The translations under genes and the position numbers were made by a program. DNA of 64,000 bases from Brachionus koreanus. Taxonomy: Eukaryota > Rotifera > Eurotatoria > Ploima > Brachionidae. A model generated the notes under the pieces. The model worked only from the letters and a program-made list of their open reading frames with translations. It did not search any database and was not told where the DNA came from. Location of the stretch: NCBI GenBank assembly GCA_016987375.1, contig PJRA01000172.1, forward strand, positions 310,774 to 374,773. The letters run 5' to 3'. Below are positions 45,539 through 57,034 of this stretch, piece after piece. Within the stretch, counting starts at the first letter, position 1; every line of letters begins with the position of its first letter.

Positions 45539-47432
45539 TTAATTATTTTTTTGTGGAATCTTAATTGTAACACATTTAACTTCAGTGTAGTTGCTAATTC
45601 CATATTCCCCTTTTTCACGACCATATCCCGATTGTTTGAAGCCTTAAATAAGATTAAGTGCATTAATTCTCTATTTTTATGTCTCTAAAATACCTCCAAA
45701 AGGTGCAGCAACATCAAAATTATCGTAGCAGTTAACCCAAACAGTTCCTGATCTTAAGCTGTTTGATATCTGTAGAGCATTATCTATATTTTTGGTGAAA
45801 ACCGAAGCTGCTAATCCATATTCAGCTTAAAATTTTTAAAATCATATATTTTCTAAGCTTCTACATATGTGTATATTTACTATTGTTAGCTCGCTCAATA
45901 ACCTCATCAATGGTTTTAAATTTCAAAATCTGCATTACTGGTCCAAATATTTCTAGAATTTTGAAAAATTAATTAAAGCTTATATGATAAAATTTTCAAA
46001 AACCCTCTTTGCATATTCGCATATCATCTTTGACATCTCCAAAAACAGTTGGTTCAACAAAATATCCCTCATTTCCCCATCTGGAGCCACCAGTTAGTAA
46101 TTTAGCCCCTTGTTTTCTTCCGGAATCAATAAGCTCCAAGATTTTTTCCATTTGTTCATTGTCAACTTGTGGTCCTTGTTCAGTTTTTGAATCAAAAGGA
46201 TCACCAATTCTAACTTTTTTAGCTCTTTCAACACTTTTCTCCAAAAATTCGTCGTAGATGTTTTCATGAACGAATATTCTAGAGCCCGCACAACAGCACT
46301 GTCCTTGATTGAAAAATAGTCCAAAATGTGATTGATTCACAGCATAATCCAAATCACTGCCTTTCAAATCACCAAGAACAATATTAGGAGATTTGCCACC
46401 AAGTTCAAGCGTCACTCTTTTAATTGAATCAGCAGCTTGTCGAGCAATCAACTTTCCGACTTCAGTTGAACCTGTAAATGCAACTTTGTCTATATCAGGA
46501 TGATTTACAATGGCTGCACCAGCTGTAGGACCATAGCCTGTCAAAACATTTACTACTCCTGGGGGAAAACCAGCTTCTGCAATCAGCTTGCAAACATGTA
46601 AGGCTGATAGTGGAGTTTGTTCAGCAACTTTCATTACAACTGTGCAACCAGCTGCTAAAGCTGGACCCAATTTCCAAGATTGCATTAATAAAGGAAAATT
46701 CCAAGGAATGATCTGTCCAGCTACCCCAACTGGTTCGTGTCTGGTATAAGAGATAAAATCACCGCTTACTGGTATTACTTTTCCATGAATTTTATCTGCC
46801 CAACCAGCATAATATCTTTATTGAAATATTTAGGTTAAATCAAATCTACTTGTAAAATTTACCTAAGATTAGCAATTGAACCAGGAACATCTACATTCAA
46901 AGCGATCTGGTAAGGCTTGCCGTTATCCAAAGACTCTAATGCTGCTAAATGAGCTGCATCACGCTCCATCAAATCAGCTAGTCTATTCATTAAATATGCT
47001 CTGTATGCTCCATCAGAACGCCTCCATGGAGAACCCAGTTTAAATGCATCCTTTGCTGCGTTGACTGCTAAGTCCACGTCACCCTATTTATGAAAATATT
47101 AAAATTTTTTCTACAAAAGCGTCCATTGTCTTATTACTGAATCAGCTTCAGCTACTCTGGCGATCGGTTTTCCAGTCGCCGGATTTAAAGTTTCAAATGT
47201 TTTACCACTCTTTGCATCGACAAATTCATTGTTTATAAAGAGCTTTCATAAAAAAGTTATTTTTAAATAAATAAAATTTATTCTTTCATTTTTTATTTAC
47301 TTTAGTGAATTGAATATCAGGGTTAGAATTTGGTTTAAGTGAAGAAGAGAGCTTTCTCTTTAAATCGAGATTAACTCTTCCTGATTGTATTAGCTTTGCT
47401 AGATTTCTAGCTTTCAAATTTAAAAACGACAT
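45539..47432 (-). CDS. Aldehyde dehydrogenase, ALDH2/ALDH1B-like, 7 exons
   Basis: Exons: 47432-47301, 47242-47138, 47083-46863, 46815-46004, 45952-45881, 45825-45694, 45642-45539; 525 aa, phases closing (human ALDH2 is about 517). NAD+-dependent oxidation of aldehydes to acids. Seen: VPGSIANLR then [36 protein letters not shown], the NAD-binding [13 protein letters not shown], general base Glu in [13 protein letters not shown], nucleophile Cys in [14 protein letters not shown], and [12 protein letters not shown]. The N-terminal 40-odd residues ([20 protein letters not shown]...) are basic, lack acidic residues early and fit a mitochondrial targeting peptide, which favours ALDH2/ALDH1B1 over cytosolic ALDH1A. 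Assignment within the subfamily is uncertain. Confidence 0.93.
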
Positions 47433-49132
47433 ACCAATTATCTAAAATAAAATAAAATTGTTCAACCAATAACTTATATAAAAAAATTACACCCCATTTT
47501 TTTTCATGTCTTATTACCAACTAATTTTATATATGAATTAAAATACATTGCAAAAATAAGTTTTATTAAGAAATAAAATTCAAGGCAAAATTTATTCCAA
47601 AAAAATTAAATTTTTTTTTTATAAATAATTATTAAACACTAAGTTATCTTAATATCTTCCCTTTAAATCTTTTTATTTACAAATTAGCAAACGTTAAATA
47701 TAGAAACATTTTTTATTTAACGTTTTGACTTATGAAATTGAACAAGTTTTTATTTTATTTCGACATTTATTTTTTCTCAACTTAGCATGATGAGAAAAAA
47801 TTTAAGTCATATCCCTGGTATAGTGCCTCAAGTTATTGACATTAGTAAAAAAATCTTAATTTCAAGTTTGATTACATTTGTGAGACTCAACAAATCTTTA
47901 TTTTTTAAAAGATATCTTTTGTTTTTAGGAAGCATTTTTCGAAGCATCAAAATTAAGTTGTCATATCTTTTAAATCAATATTTGTGTAACAGATAATCGC
48001 TTCAAGTAGTTTTCTCACAAAAATTCAGTGTTTTTAGCAGTAATTGGATTGTATTAGATCGGCATGAAATTGTCAAAACCTTTATATTGGTGTTTGTTTT
48101 TAAATTTTTTTTCTTAATCGACTAGAACAAATGACCATGGCTTTTAAAAATATATTTTGATTCTGGTTAATTAGTTTAATAATTATTTGACTTTTAGAAC
48201 TGAATTAAGATAAAATTGCAGCATTAGTTTGTCGATAGTTTGTTTTAAAAAGAAAATAAAGACGAGAGCCAAAAGTCTATTGAAATCTATTAGCGTTTTG
48301 GTAAATTTCTTTTTATTACTCTTGACACAAAAATAAATGACCCATAAAATAAGGTCACAAATGAAAGCTGCTTTTTAACTTAAAATTTAAAGTATTTCTC
48401 TCTAATATCATAATAAAGATGATTCAAATTAAAAAGCAAAATGAAAATAATTTTACATTTTTACATTTTCAAATTATTAGATTTTTGTGCAATATTTATA
48501 AAGTTTTTAAACACTTTATAAAATACTGCTGAATATAAAATTATTTCTAAAAAAAAATTAAATAATTTTTAATATTTTGGATATGATTTAAAAAAATATA
48601 TAAAAAATGATTAAATTTATTGAATAAAAAACAAAGAAAGTAGCAAAGAGGATTCAAATATCCCTGCTAGTAATAATGATAGAACAATAAAAATCGGTGT
48701 TTCATTTAATTTATTAGATAACGTTATATCGTGGATTTAAAAAAAAAAAAAAGACAATTTAATTTCTTATTTTTTTATTAAGGAGCTCTTATTTTAAGAT
48801 TTTTTGCTAAAACTGAAAATTTCATAAAAGTAAAATAAAAGCCTAAAAAATAAAAATAAAAAAATGAGAATTGAAATAATTCAAAAACATGGAAAAAAAA
48901 ATTTTTTTTAAAAATTCTTCAAATTTTGGAATTTTTCATTGTTAAAAATTTAAAGATAAAAAAATTTTAAATTTTTAACAATTCATTTTGAAGGTTCGTT
49001 CAATTCCAATTATCTAAATAGCGTAATAAAATAACGATTCGGAAAACTAATAATGAAAAATGTTTGTCCATTTTTTGTCACGATATCATTGAACAAATAA
49101 ATATTTAAAAATATTTAATTTAACTAAAGTAT
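47433..49132. other. Intergenic, nothing recognised
   Basis: 1.7 kb of AT-rich sequence upstream of ALDH and downstream of the first elongase. Small open frames show no similarity I can name. Confidence 0.4.
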
Positions 49133-50050
49133 CTATTTATCTTTTTGTGTTTCAGTACCATTTTCATTTAATTTTTTGATCACTCCATTTTCTTTTGATT
49201 TTGGCTTTGGAGCAATATATGCTTTATAGAAAAAATGGAAAAATAAAACAAAATATGAAAAGTACATGACAAATGACCAAAAAATGTTTTCATAACTAAC
49301 ATCACAAGGACGATTTTGTTTGAGCTGAGAATAGGCGATCAAATTTATGTAAATGCCAAAAATCATTTGGGATATTTGACCACTGGTAATCGCTATATTT
49401 ACCCATTTAGGTATCTTAAATCGAAGAGCTCGAAAACCATAATATGAATACATAACAGCATGAACAGTATAATTCATAAGAACAAACCAGCGTCCAGAAC
49501 CAGTAAAATCTTTTGATGAATACCAACAGTAAATTAGTACAGTGGCATGATGATACCAGTGAAGAAAGATTAGCTGTTGCTTGCGTAAAACTATAAATGC
49601 AGTATCAACTAGTTCTGGAACTTTACTCAATATAAACAACCATGACCAGCATCCGGTTACTCCATATGTATAGTCTTCTGAACAAACCGAATGAACAATC
49701 CCTTTATTAGAAATTGTATAGACAAATTCTGGCCACACACGGATTGTTCCCATTATGCTAAATAAAGCTAAAACAAAGTTCCAAGCTATCAGAGCTTTTC
49801 TCAAGTCATATTTTTCTCTTGTTTTCATATAAGCTTGTCCAGCAAATATAATAACTATGTAAAAAAATGCATAAAAAAAGCTTGTGTGCCAGTTATTTAG
49901 CATCCAGGCACGTTTACCATCGACGTATTTTTGATTGAAAAATTTTTTTTCGTAAAAAAATAAATTGGTATAGTTTAATCCACTTTTAGATTGATAATAT
50001 CCATTTGTTATTATCGGTTCATATGATGGTCCACTTGGCTCAAAACTCAT
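49133..50050 (-). CDS. Fatty acid elongase, ELOVL3/6 type, intronless (copy 1)
   Basis: 305 codons without introns. ELO-family condensing enzyme of the ER membrane that adds two carbons from malonyl-CoA to acyl-CoA. Key motifs: KVPELVDTAFIVLRKQQLIF, the histidine box LHWYHHATVLIYCWY (HxxHH, active site), MNYTVHAVMYSYYGFRAL, and QMIFGIYINLIAY. Several hydrophobic spans (YAFFYIVIIFAG and others) fit a seven-span topology. Lysines at the C-terminus could serve ER retention. HWYHH with T-V-L-I-Y-C-W and the VWPEF motif favour the saturated/monounsaturated (ELOVL3/6) branch over the PUFA branch. The paralogue at 52105-53067 is in the same orientation. Confidence 0.93.
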   Translation of the reverse strand: MSFEPSGPSYEPIITNGYYQSKSGLNYTNLFFYEKKFFNQKYVDGKRAWMLNNWHTSFFYAFFYIVIIFAGQAYMKTREKYDLRKALIAWNFVLALFSIMGTIRVWPEFVYTISNKGIVHSVCSEDYTYGVTGCWSWLFILSKVPELVDTAFIVLRKQQLIFLHWYHHATVLIYCWYSSKDFTGSGRWFVLMNYTVHAVMYSYYGFRALRFKIPKWVNIAITSGQISQMIFGIYINLIAYSQLKQNRPCDVSYENIFWSFVMYFSYFVLFFHFFYKAYIAPKPKSKENGVIKKLNENGTETQKDK

Positions 50051-52104
50051 TTTGGAATTGTTTAAAATATTTTATATTTTTTTTTATCTAGAACCTATTA
50101 TTTATCGTTCACCTTTAGAAACAATTATTATGTTTTTCTACTTGTTGCTATATGTTACTATTTTTCGATTAGTTTGAATTTAAAAAATCTAAATACTGAA
50201 AACTTTTCAATTTATACTCGTTGATATTAGTTACTTAAAAAAAAAGGTTTTATTCAAGAATAAAAAGGTTGTTTTTGTGGAACTATGGAAACTTGCTTTT
50301 CAAAATTATTTTGTTTAAAGTAATTCTTTAGATCTGACTTTCGTCATAATTTTAGCATTCTTGAATGACGACAAAAATTGTATCCAAGAGATTAATGAAA
50401 ACTTTCACAGGTGAAGAAAACAAAAAAGCTAAAATAACCCTTTAGAATAATCGAAAGACTTTAATTTATTATTTTATAAATTAAAAAAAAAATAAGGAAA
50501 ACTATAATTTTCTATTTAGTTATTTGCAAAATAAAGTTGATAAAATTCCATGTTTTTTAAGGCCTTGTGATATGTTAGTTACATTAAATAAAACATCAGC
50601 TAAAATAATTTATGTTTTTTTCAGAATTTTTGAATCAAGGCAGACCTCAGATGCAAGCAACAAAAATAATTGCAAAAAAAATTTTATTTAGATGAATTTA
50701 TTCTGAATATTGAACTGTGTGAGTCACTTAAAGCACGTTTAGAACAATGCATTTATAGTATTAAATATAAAAAATGATTGATTGAATAAAAAAATTTAAA
50801 TTACTGAGCAAAAATCTAATTACGAAATTTTTTTTTTCATAATAAAACTAAACATTTCATCGTTTTCATTTAAATTACTCCTCATTAAATTAAATAAAAT
50901 ATTTTTTTCGTTTAAATTATTTTTCTAAAATGATTCTAAAAAATTTTAAGTTAAAAATAAAAAAGCCTTGTTTTTTTCAGGTTGATAAACAAAAAAATGA
51001 CTATCTTAATCTTTTTTTTAAAATGAATTAGGCTTAGAAATTCAATTTATTAAAAATTCAAATTTTTAAAAACTCTTTATCATACCAAAAAGTTTACTTT
51101 GAATTTAAAATTTAAATTAATTACTCACAGTTTCACAAAAAAATTTAGCAAAAAAACACTTTTGAGCCATTCACTTAGGAGTAAATCTATGAAGCTTTGT
51201 TATAGTTTTGATTTGATAGAGTTTCACTTGTCGTATTAATTTAGGTCACGAGAAAGAAGTTTTTAAAACCACACATTTTTTAATGATATTTGAATGTGAT
51301 TAAGTTTTAGCTTTAAAATAATTCCTGAGGCTAAATTATAGGCTTTTGGTGCTTAAATTTTTTGGCATACTATGCATTTCTCTCATACTTTTTATTTTTA
51401 TAAGCTATTTTTTAATCAAAAATTTTTCATTTCAATTGATTTGAATCATTAATTCCTATTAAACCAAAATGTTTATGATTTTATTGAAAAAAAATTATTT
51501 TAATTAAGCTAAATAGAAAAAATTCAAGAATTTTATCTCTAATTTTATTCCATTTATCTCTATTTATAAATTTAAATAGGTAACCTTTAATTATGTTTAT
51601 GAATGATATTCAAATTAATTTTTGAATAAAATTGATAAAATTTATTTAAAATATATTTTATTCATTTTTTTATTTAAAATCAAAAAATATTAAACTAATA
51701 TAATTATATTATCGAATAATAGAATCTCCCATTTAATCTTTTAGAAAATTATCAGAACTAAAAATTTAAAAAAGTTATAATTTAAAAAATTTTTTTGGCG
51801 AAAATTGAATACAAGACATGGAAGAAGCCGTTGATTTCTTTTCGTCATAAAAATAAAATTGCTTTGTTTCAGGTCAGAATAGAATATTAAAGCTTTCGCA
51901 AAATGTTTGATTCAATCGGCCAAATAAAATAGTCAAAATCACTTAAAAGTGACCTATTGTTTATAATAATAAAAAGCAAATTGAAATAACAATGATGCTT
52001 TTAATTGCTTATAGCCTTATTTTTAAATAAGTTATCGGGTCCTGTTCATTTTTCTTAATGTAGCAATCAAAGTATCGAAATAAAAAAAATTAGAAGAGTT
52101 TTTT
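50051..52104. other. Intergenic between elongase paralogues
   Basis: 2.05 kb, AT-rich; no gene or repeat recognised. Confidence 0.4.
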
Positions 52105-53067
52105 TTAATTATATTTTTTTCCATTGACATTTTTTTTGTCTTCGACTAATACTTTACCATTTTGTTTGGCCATATTTTTCCTTTTGAGAATGTAGGCATT
52201 GAAGAAAAAGTGAAAAAATAGAGCAAAATAGCTTAAATACATCAAAAACGAGTAAAATATATTATCGTTTGAAATATTGCATTCACTATTTGGTGAGCTT
52301 TTTTTTGTATGATAAGCTACCCAATTGACATAGCAACCAAAAATCATCTGAACTAATTGTGATGTTGTGATTAACTTAGATACGAACAATGGGACCCGAA
52401 TTCTAAGAGCTTTGCATGCATAATACGAATACATAATTGAATGAACAAAATAATTCATAGTCATAAACCAACGACCTGATGCGGTAAAATCACTGTAGCT
52501 ATACCAACAGTAGATTAAAACGGTTGCATGATGATACCAATGAAGAAATATGAGCTCTTGTTTGCGGAAAACAATAAAAATTGTGTCAATTAATTCTGGC
52601 AATTTGCTCATTATGAACATAAATGCCCAGAAACCTGTTACGCCATAGGCATAACTTGAATCACAAACTGAATAGACAATCCCTTTTTGAGTTATGCTGT
52701 AAAAAAATTCTGGCCACGTTCTGATTGTACCCAAAATGCTAAATGATGCCAAAACGATATTCCATATTATCAGTGGAAATCGTAGCTCATATCTTGTTTT
52801 ATTTTTCATATAAAATTTTATTAAAAATATAAATACTACATAGATAATTGATATATTAATGCTCATGGTCCAGTTTTTGTTCATCCATTTTCCAAGACCA
52901 TCCACGAATTCTTTTGACTCAAACAACTTTTCAAAGCCAAATATATGCGAATAAGAAAATGTCATGTTTGATTGTAAATTTTGATCAACTGGATTTAAAT
53001 CAAACATTGGTTTGAGGAAAAAAAACGAATCGACAACTTTTTCCAAAGCCAAACTCATTGTTGACAT
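52105..53067 (-). CDS. Fatty acid elongase, ELOVL3/6 type, intronless (copy 2)
   Basis: 320 codons, intronless, and clearly a duplicate of copy 1. Shared blocks: TIRTWPEFFYSITQKGIVYS, YGVTGFWAFMFIMSKLPEL, IFIVFRKQELIFLHWYHHAT (catalytic HxxHH), SGRWFMTMNYFVHSIMYSYY, QMIFGCYVNWVAYH. The N-terminus is about 15 residues longer (MSTMSLALEKVVDSFFFLKP) and diverged, as is the C-terminal tail (KRKNMAKQNGKV). Two intact diverged copies suggest different substrate ranges or expression. The ATG at 53067 gives the longest frame; an in-frame Met four residues later (MSLALEK) is also possible. Confidence 0.93.
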   Translation of the reverse strand: MSTMSLALEKVVDSFFFLKPMFDLNPVDQNLQSNMTFSYSHIFGFEKLFESKEFVDGLGKWMNKNWTMSINISIIYVVFIFLIKFYMKNKTRYELRFPLIIWNIVLASFSILGTIRTWPEFFYSITQKGIVYSVCDSSYAYGVTGFWAFMFIMSKLPELIDTIFIVFRKQELIFLHWYHHATVLIYCWYSYSDFTASGRWFMTMNYFVHSIMYSYYACKALRIRVPLFVSKLITTSQLVQMIFGCYVNWVAYHTKKSSPNSECNISNDNIFYSFLMYLSYFALFFHFFFNAYILKRKNMAKQNGKVLVEDKKNVNGKKYN

Positions 53068-56000
53068 CTTTTTTTTATCTAAATAGACATAAAAAAACTT
53101 AGCTATAAAGTTATATTTTGGAAATAAAATTAATTATCTCAAACATAGAATTTTATTTTAAATGATAAGATATAAAACACGTTGTTTGAATGGTTCGATT
53201 AATTTTGATCACTTTAGAATAGTAACCGTTCTATGTTTGTTATTTAAAATTTTTCTTTTAAAAATATGTATAAGTACATGACTATCAATGAGTGAACAAA
53301 GCATTTTAATTATGCAAAAGCAAAGTTTAATTTTTTTATAAATAAAAAAAAAGAGAGAAAGAGATCAAAATATTGATTTTTTTTAAATTATAGAAAAGAA
53401 AAAACTAGAAACAGATTAATTTGGAAATAGAAAAAAAAAACAGGTCTCTAAGATTGAGTCAAATTTCAATAAAATTATTTCGGTTAGTAACCAATTTTCA
53501 TAAACATGAATTTTTTCTCAAGCGAAAACAAAGAAAATAAATTAGCTCTGAATTAGTAATTTAATTTAAATTCACGTTTTAAAATTGGTTGCCAAATTTA
53601 TCAAATAAATCAAATGTTCTTGAAATTTGAAAAAAAAATATCCATAAAATTATATTTAAAATAATCAAGAGTCTACTTTAAATAAAGAATCCAAAAAGCT
53701 TTTCTTTTTTATAAATTCTAATTTTTTTAAACGGTTATCTCTTAATATATTATTCTATATTATGATAAAAATACACTAGTAAACGGCTTGAACATAAATC
53801 ATAAAATTAAAGCGTAATTATTTATTTTTTTAAATTAAAGCTATTATTCCATTGTAAGAATTATAAGCTTGAAGAAAAAAATGAAATTAAAAAATAATTT
53901 AAATAATATATCTGCTCTAAATTGTTTATCGTTTTAAATTTGTCAATATATTCTAGTTCTAAAAATGTTAAAATTAGATCTTTCAAAATTTTTCCAACTT
54001 CATCCTAATTACAAAAATTAATTTCTTAATACAAAAAAAAAGATCAAATTGACTTGCATCAATAAATTTACAGAAGTTATGGTAATCTTCAAATTAAGAA
54101 TTTTAAAAAATTAGTCTAAATAGAAAAAAAATTATAAAAGTTTTATAACAGATTCTCAAAAAATCTAAATAATATGAAATATTTTCAGACATATTAATTT
54201 ATCTGTAGATAACCAATATTTTGTCTGATTATGATGTGTCTAAATATATTTTTGAAGCATTTTCATTAAAATAAAACAGTTTTTCACTTAATTATTAATT
54301 TATTTTTTACATAAAATTACTAACATTTTAACATACATTAAATTTTTGTATAGCATTATAATCAATTTTTTAATTTTAATTTACTATTAAACAATAAGAA
54401 TATACAAAAAATTTGAAAAGTTCATTTTTGATTGTGAAAAATGAATTTTTAATAAAAGAAATATTTTTTTGTTTTTGTTAAAAAGATCAAAAAATTATTC
54501 CAATTCTCAGATTAATTTCCCATATTCTATAATAAAGATTTTTTTTTATTTTTTATTTGAACTAAGTCTTTTAGGACTCTGTTTTAAAAGAGAATTAATA
54601 ATTAGCAAGATTAATATAGTATGTTCAATCTAGTTGAGAAAACTCATTAAATTTTTTTAAACGTAAATACCATTTTTAAGTATTTTTTTTAAATTTCAGT
54701 TTTAAATTATTTTTTAAAAGGTTTAACATAAAAAATTTCTTAAGTCAAAATTAAAATTTAAATTTTATAAGATTTGCTAAAATTTGACATAAAAGAGCAG
54801 TAAAAATTTCTAAATGCAAATGATATCTTTTCTCTAAATGTTAACAACTAGCTATGTTAATGCAACATACTTCAACTTACATGATTGCATTCGCTAAAAG
54901 AATTATACACTGGTCTGCAAATATCTTCCGAATGCATTAGAATTACATATTTTGATTTATTTTTACTCAATTAATCTTGATAATTTAATTATAAAGCTAT
55001 TTTGAATCACTACCATCTTTAATCCAAGGAAACACTAATTTGATTATTTGGCTTGAAATTGACAAAATACAAAATCTGTCAATTAAATAAAGTTAAAAAT
55101 AGGAAAAATTTCTTTTAAAATTTCATTTAAAACATGTAATATTTGATTAGTCAATGATCATTTTTTTAGATAATTAACAAATAAATTCTAAAATAGCGAT
55201 TACAGAAAATAAATTTGGGTAGTTTCAATTCTGTAACCCTTTTTTTTTTGGAGATTAGAAAAATTTTGCTTTTAGAGATTTAGAAAACTTTTTTCCAAAA
55301 AATAAAAAAACAAAAATGATTAATTTAAATTCAAGAAAAACAAAATTATGCTTTTTGTCATTCTATGAAGAGTTATTAAATTAATCACTCATATTTATAT
55401 AAAAGTAAAAGATTGTGAAACCAAAGCTGAGTTTATTTTACAACAACAACAACAAAAAAAGATTGTAATAGAAATAGAGATTCCTGTAATGAATCTCGAT
55501 TTCAAGATTTTTAGATTTATATTACAAGCAACCTAAATTTGGTTATGTTCATTTTTATTGATTTTAAAGGGGAATTTAAAGCAATATTAAATTTTATACT
55601 AATTTTCAGTATTTCAAATTCTAATTAACATTAGCTTTTTTATAAACGCCAGGTATTATGAGCTCTAGAATGTTAGCATTAAATTTGAATGAGAAAAAAT
55701 GAGAAATGGCGAAAATCGATAATTCAATTTTTCAATTCAATAGTTCAATTTTTAACCTAATATTGGAAACGATAACAACCAATTCGGACACTTAACGATA
55801 TTTTAAAATTTCTGGTTTAGCATACACATTCAATTTTTTTAAGAAGAAAATATTTTATTTATTTAAAAAAAAAAAAAATATTCACCTTTTTCTAAGCAAA
55901 TACTGAAAACTCGATTCTTAGCATTATAAACGCTAGCCAAGTCGGAATTATTGTTAGTGTGAGACAAACAATTATCTATGATCAATTTTTAATCAATCAA

Positions 56001-57034
56001 TCAATTAAGAGTTAGAGAAATTTAATTGAATTTTTTTTCAATTTAATGACATTAAGTTTAAAATTTAAGTATCTATGGCCTATGTCATATCATGAGTGCT
56101 TATTAATCTTGATCTTAAAAATTAACCAGTAGATAATTGGGCGAATATCTATAAAATAAAGTAAAGAGTAAATAGTTTTTGCTTTGAGTCTAGACTTGGA
56201 ATTGATCTTAAATAAATCCAAGGTCCAAACTTTTCATGATTTAAGTTAGAACAAAAAAAAAGCAGTGTTCATGAATAACATTTTTAGTTGATTATAGAAA
56301 AAAAGCTTAGCCAAATTAATTTATTAAGGTCACGTGAATTTGAACTAAAATAAAAAATAATGTCAGTTATTTAGAAATAAATAAATAAATAGATGCTCAT
56401 TAGCAATCAATAGTATACTCATTTTTTCTCTTTAAATTCACAATAAAATGCTTTGTGGACATTTAAAGTGAAGTTCATGCGTATAATTATTTTTTGTGAA
56501 ACAGCTTTTTGCAGGCAAATTATTTTAAAATACTATTATTTCACATTTATATGTCAAACAACGCCTTTTAATTTGTTTATATGCTTTTCCTGAAATGAAT
56601 ATACAAGATCTCGGATAAAGTAAATAAATTCATCAACGTTAAGATAAAGACAAATAGTAATTAAGCTTGAAAATATTTAATTTTTAAGCCCAAAACAAAC
56701 CAATGACTTTTGTTATGAATTAAAGCGAAAATTTTCTTGATTAATGGCTTAATCGATTTAAAGTTTTATTTTAGGAATAAAATCATGGGTTGAGTTTGAT
56801 TAAAAAATACATTTCTTAAACTAAGCTAAACGCAAACAATTGGAAAATTTTTGTTGTTATTGTTGTCCTGCTAATCTATTATTTTCAAAATTGATAGAAG
56901 GTTCAATTAAAAGTTGCCTTTTAGTTTAAATGTATTATTTGAATTGGATTTTTTTTTTTGCTTTTTGAATAAATAATTTTAGCTAAGATTTTTTAATTTT
57001 TAGATCGTCAAAACGAAATGAAAATTCTTATTTA
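53068..57034. other. Gene-free AT-rich stretch, 4 kb
   Basis: The longest gap in the window. Extremely AT-rich, with poly-A/T runs and a short (CAA)n tract near 55441. I found no coding, RNA or repeat signal. Confidence 0.45.

Noticed and set aside
47787..47996. Small frame MMRKNLSHIPGIVPQVIDIS...
   Set aside because: No similarity, no splice signals, composition like the AT-rich background.
53068..57034. Hidden multi-exon gene in the 4-kb gap
   Set aside because: No exon-like blocks with amino-acid similarity could be read in any frame.
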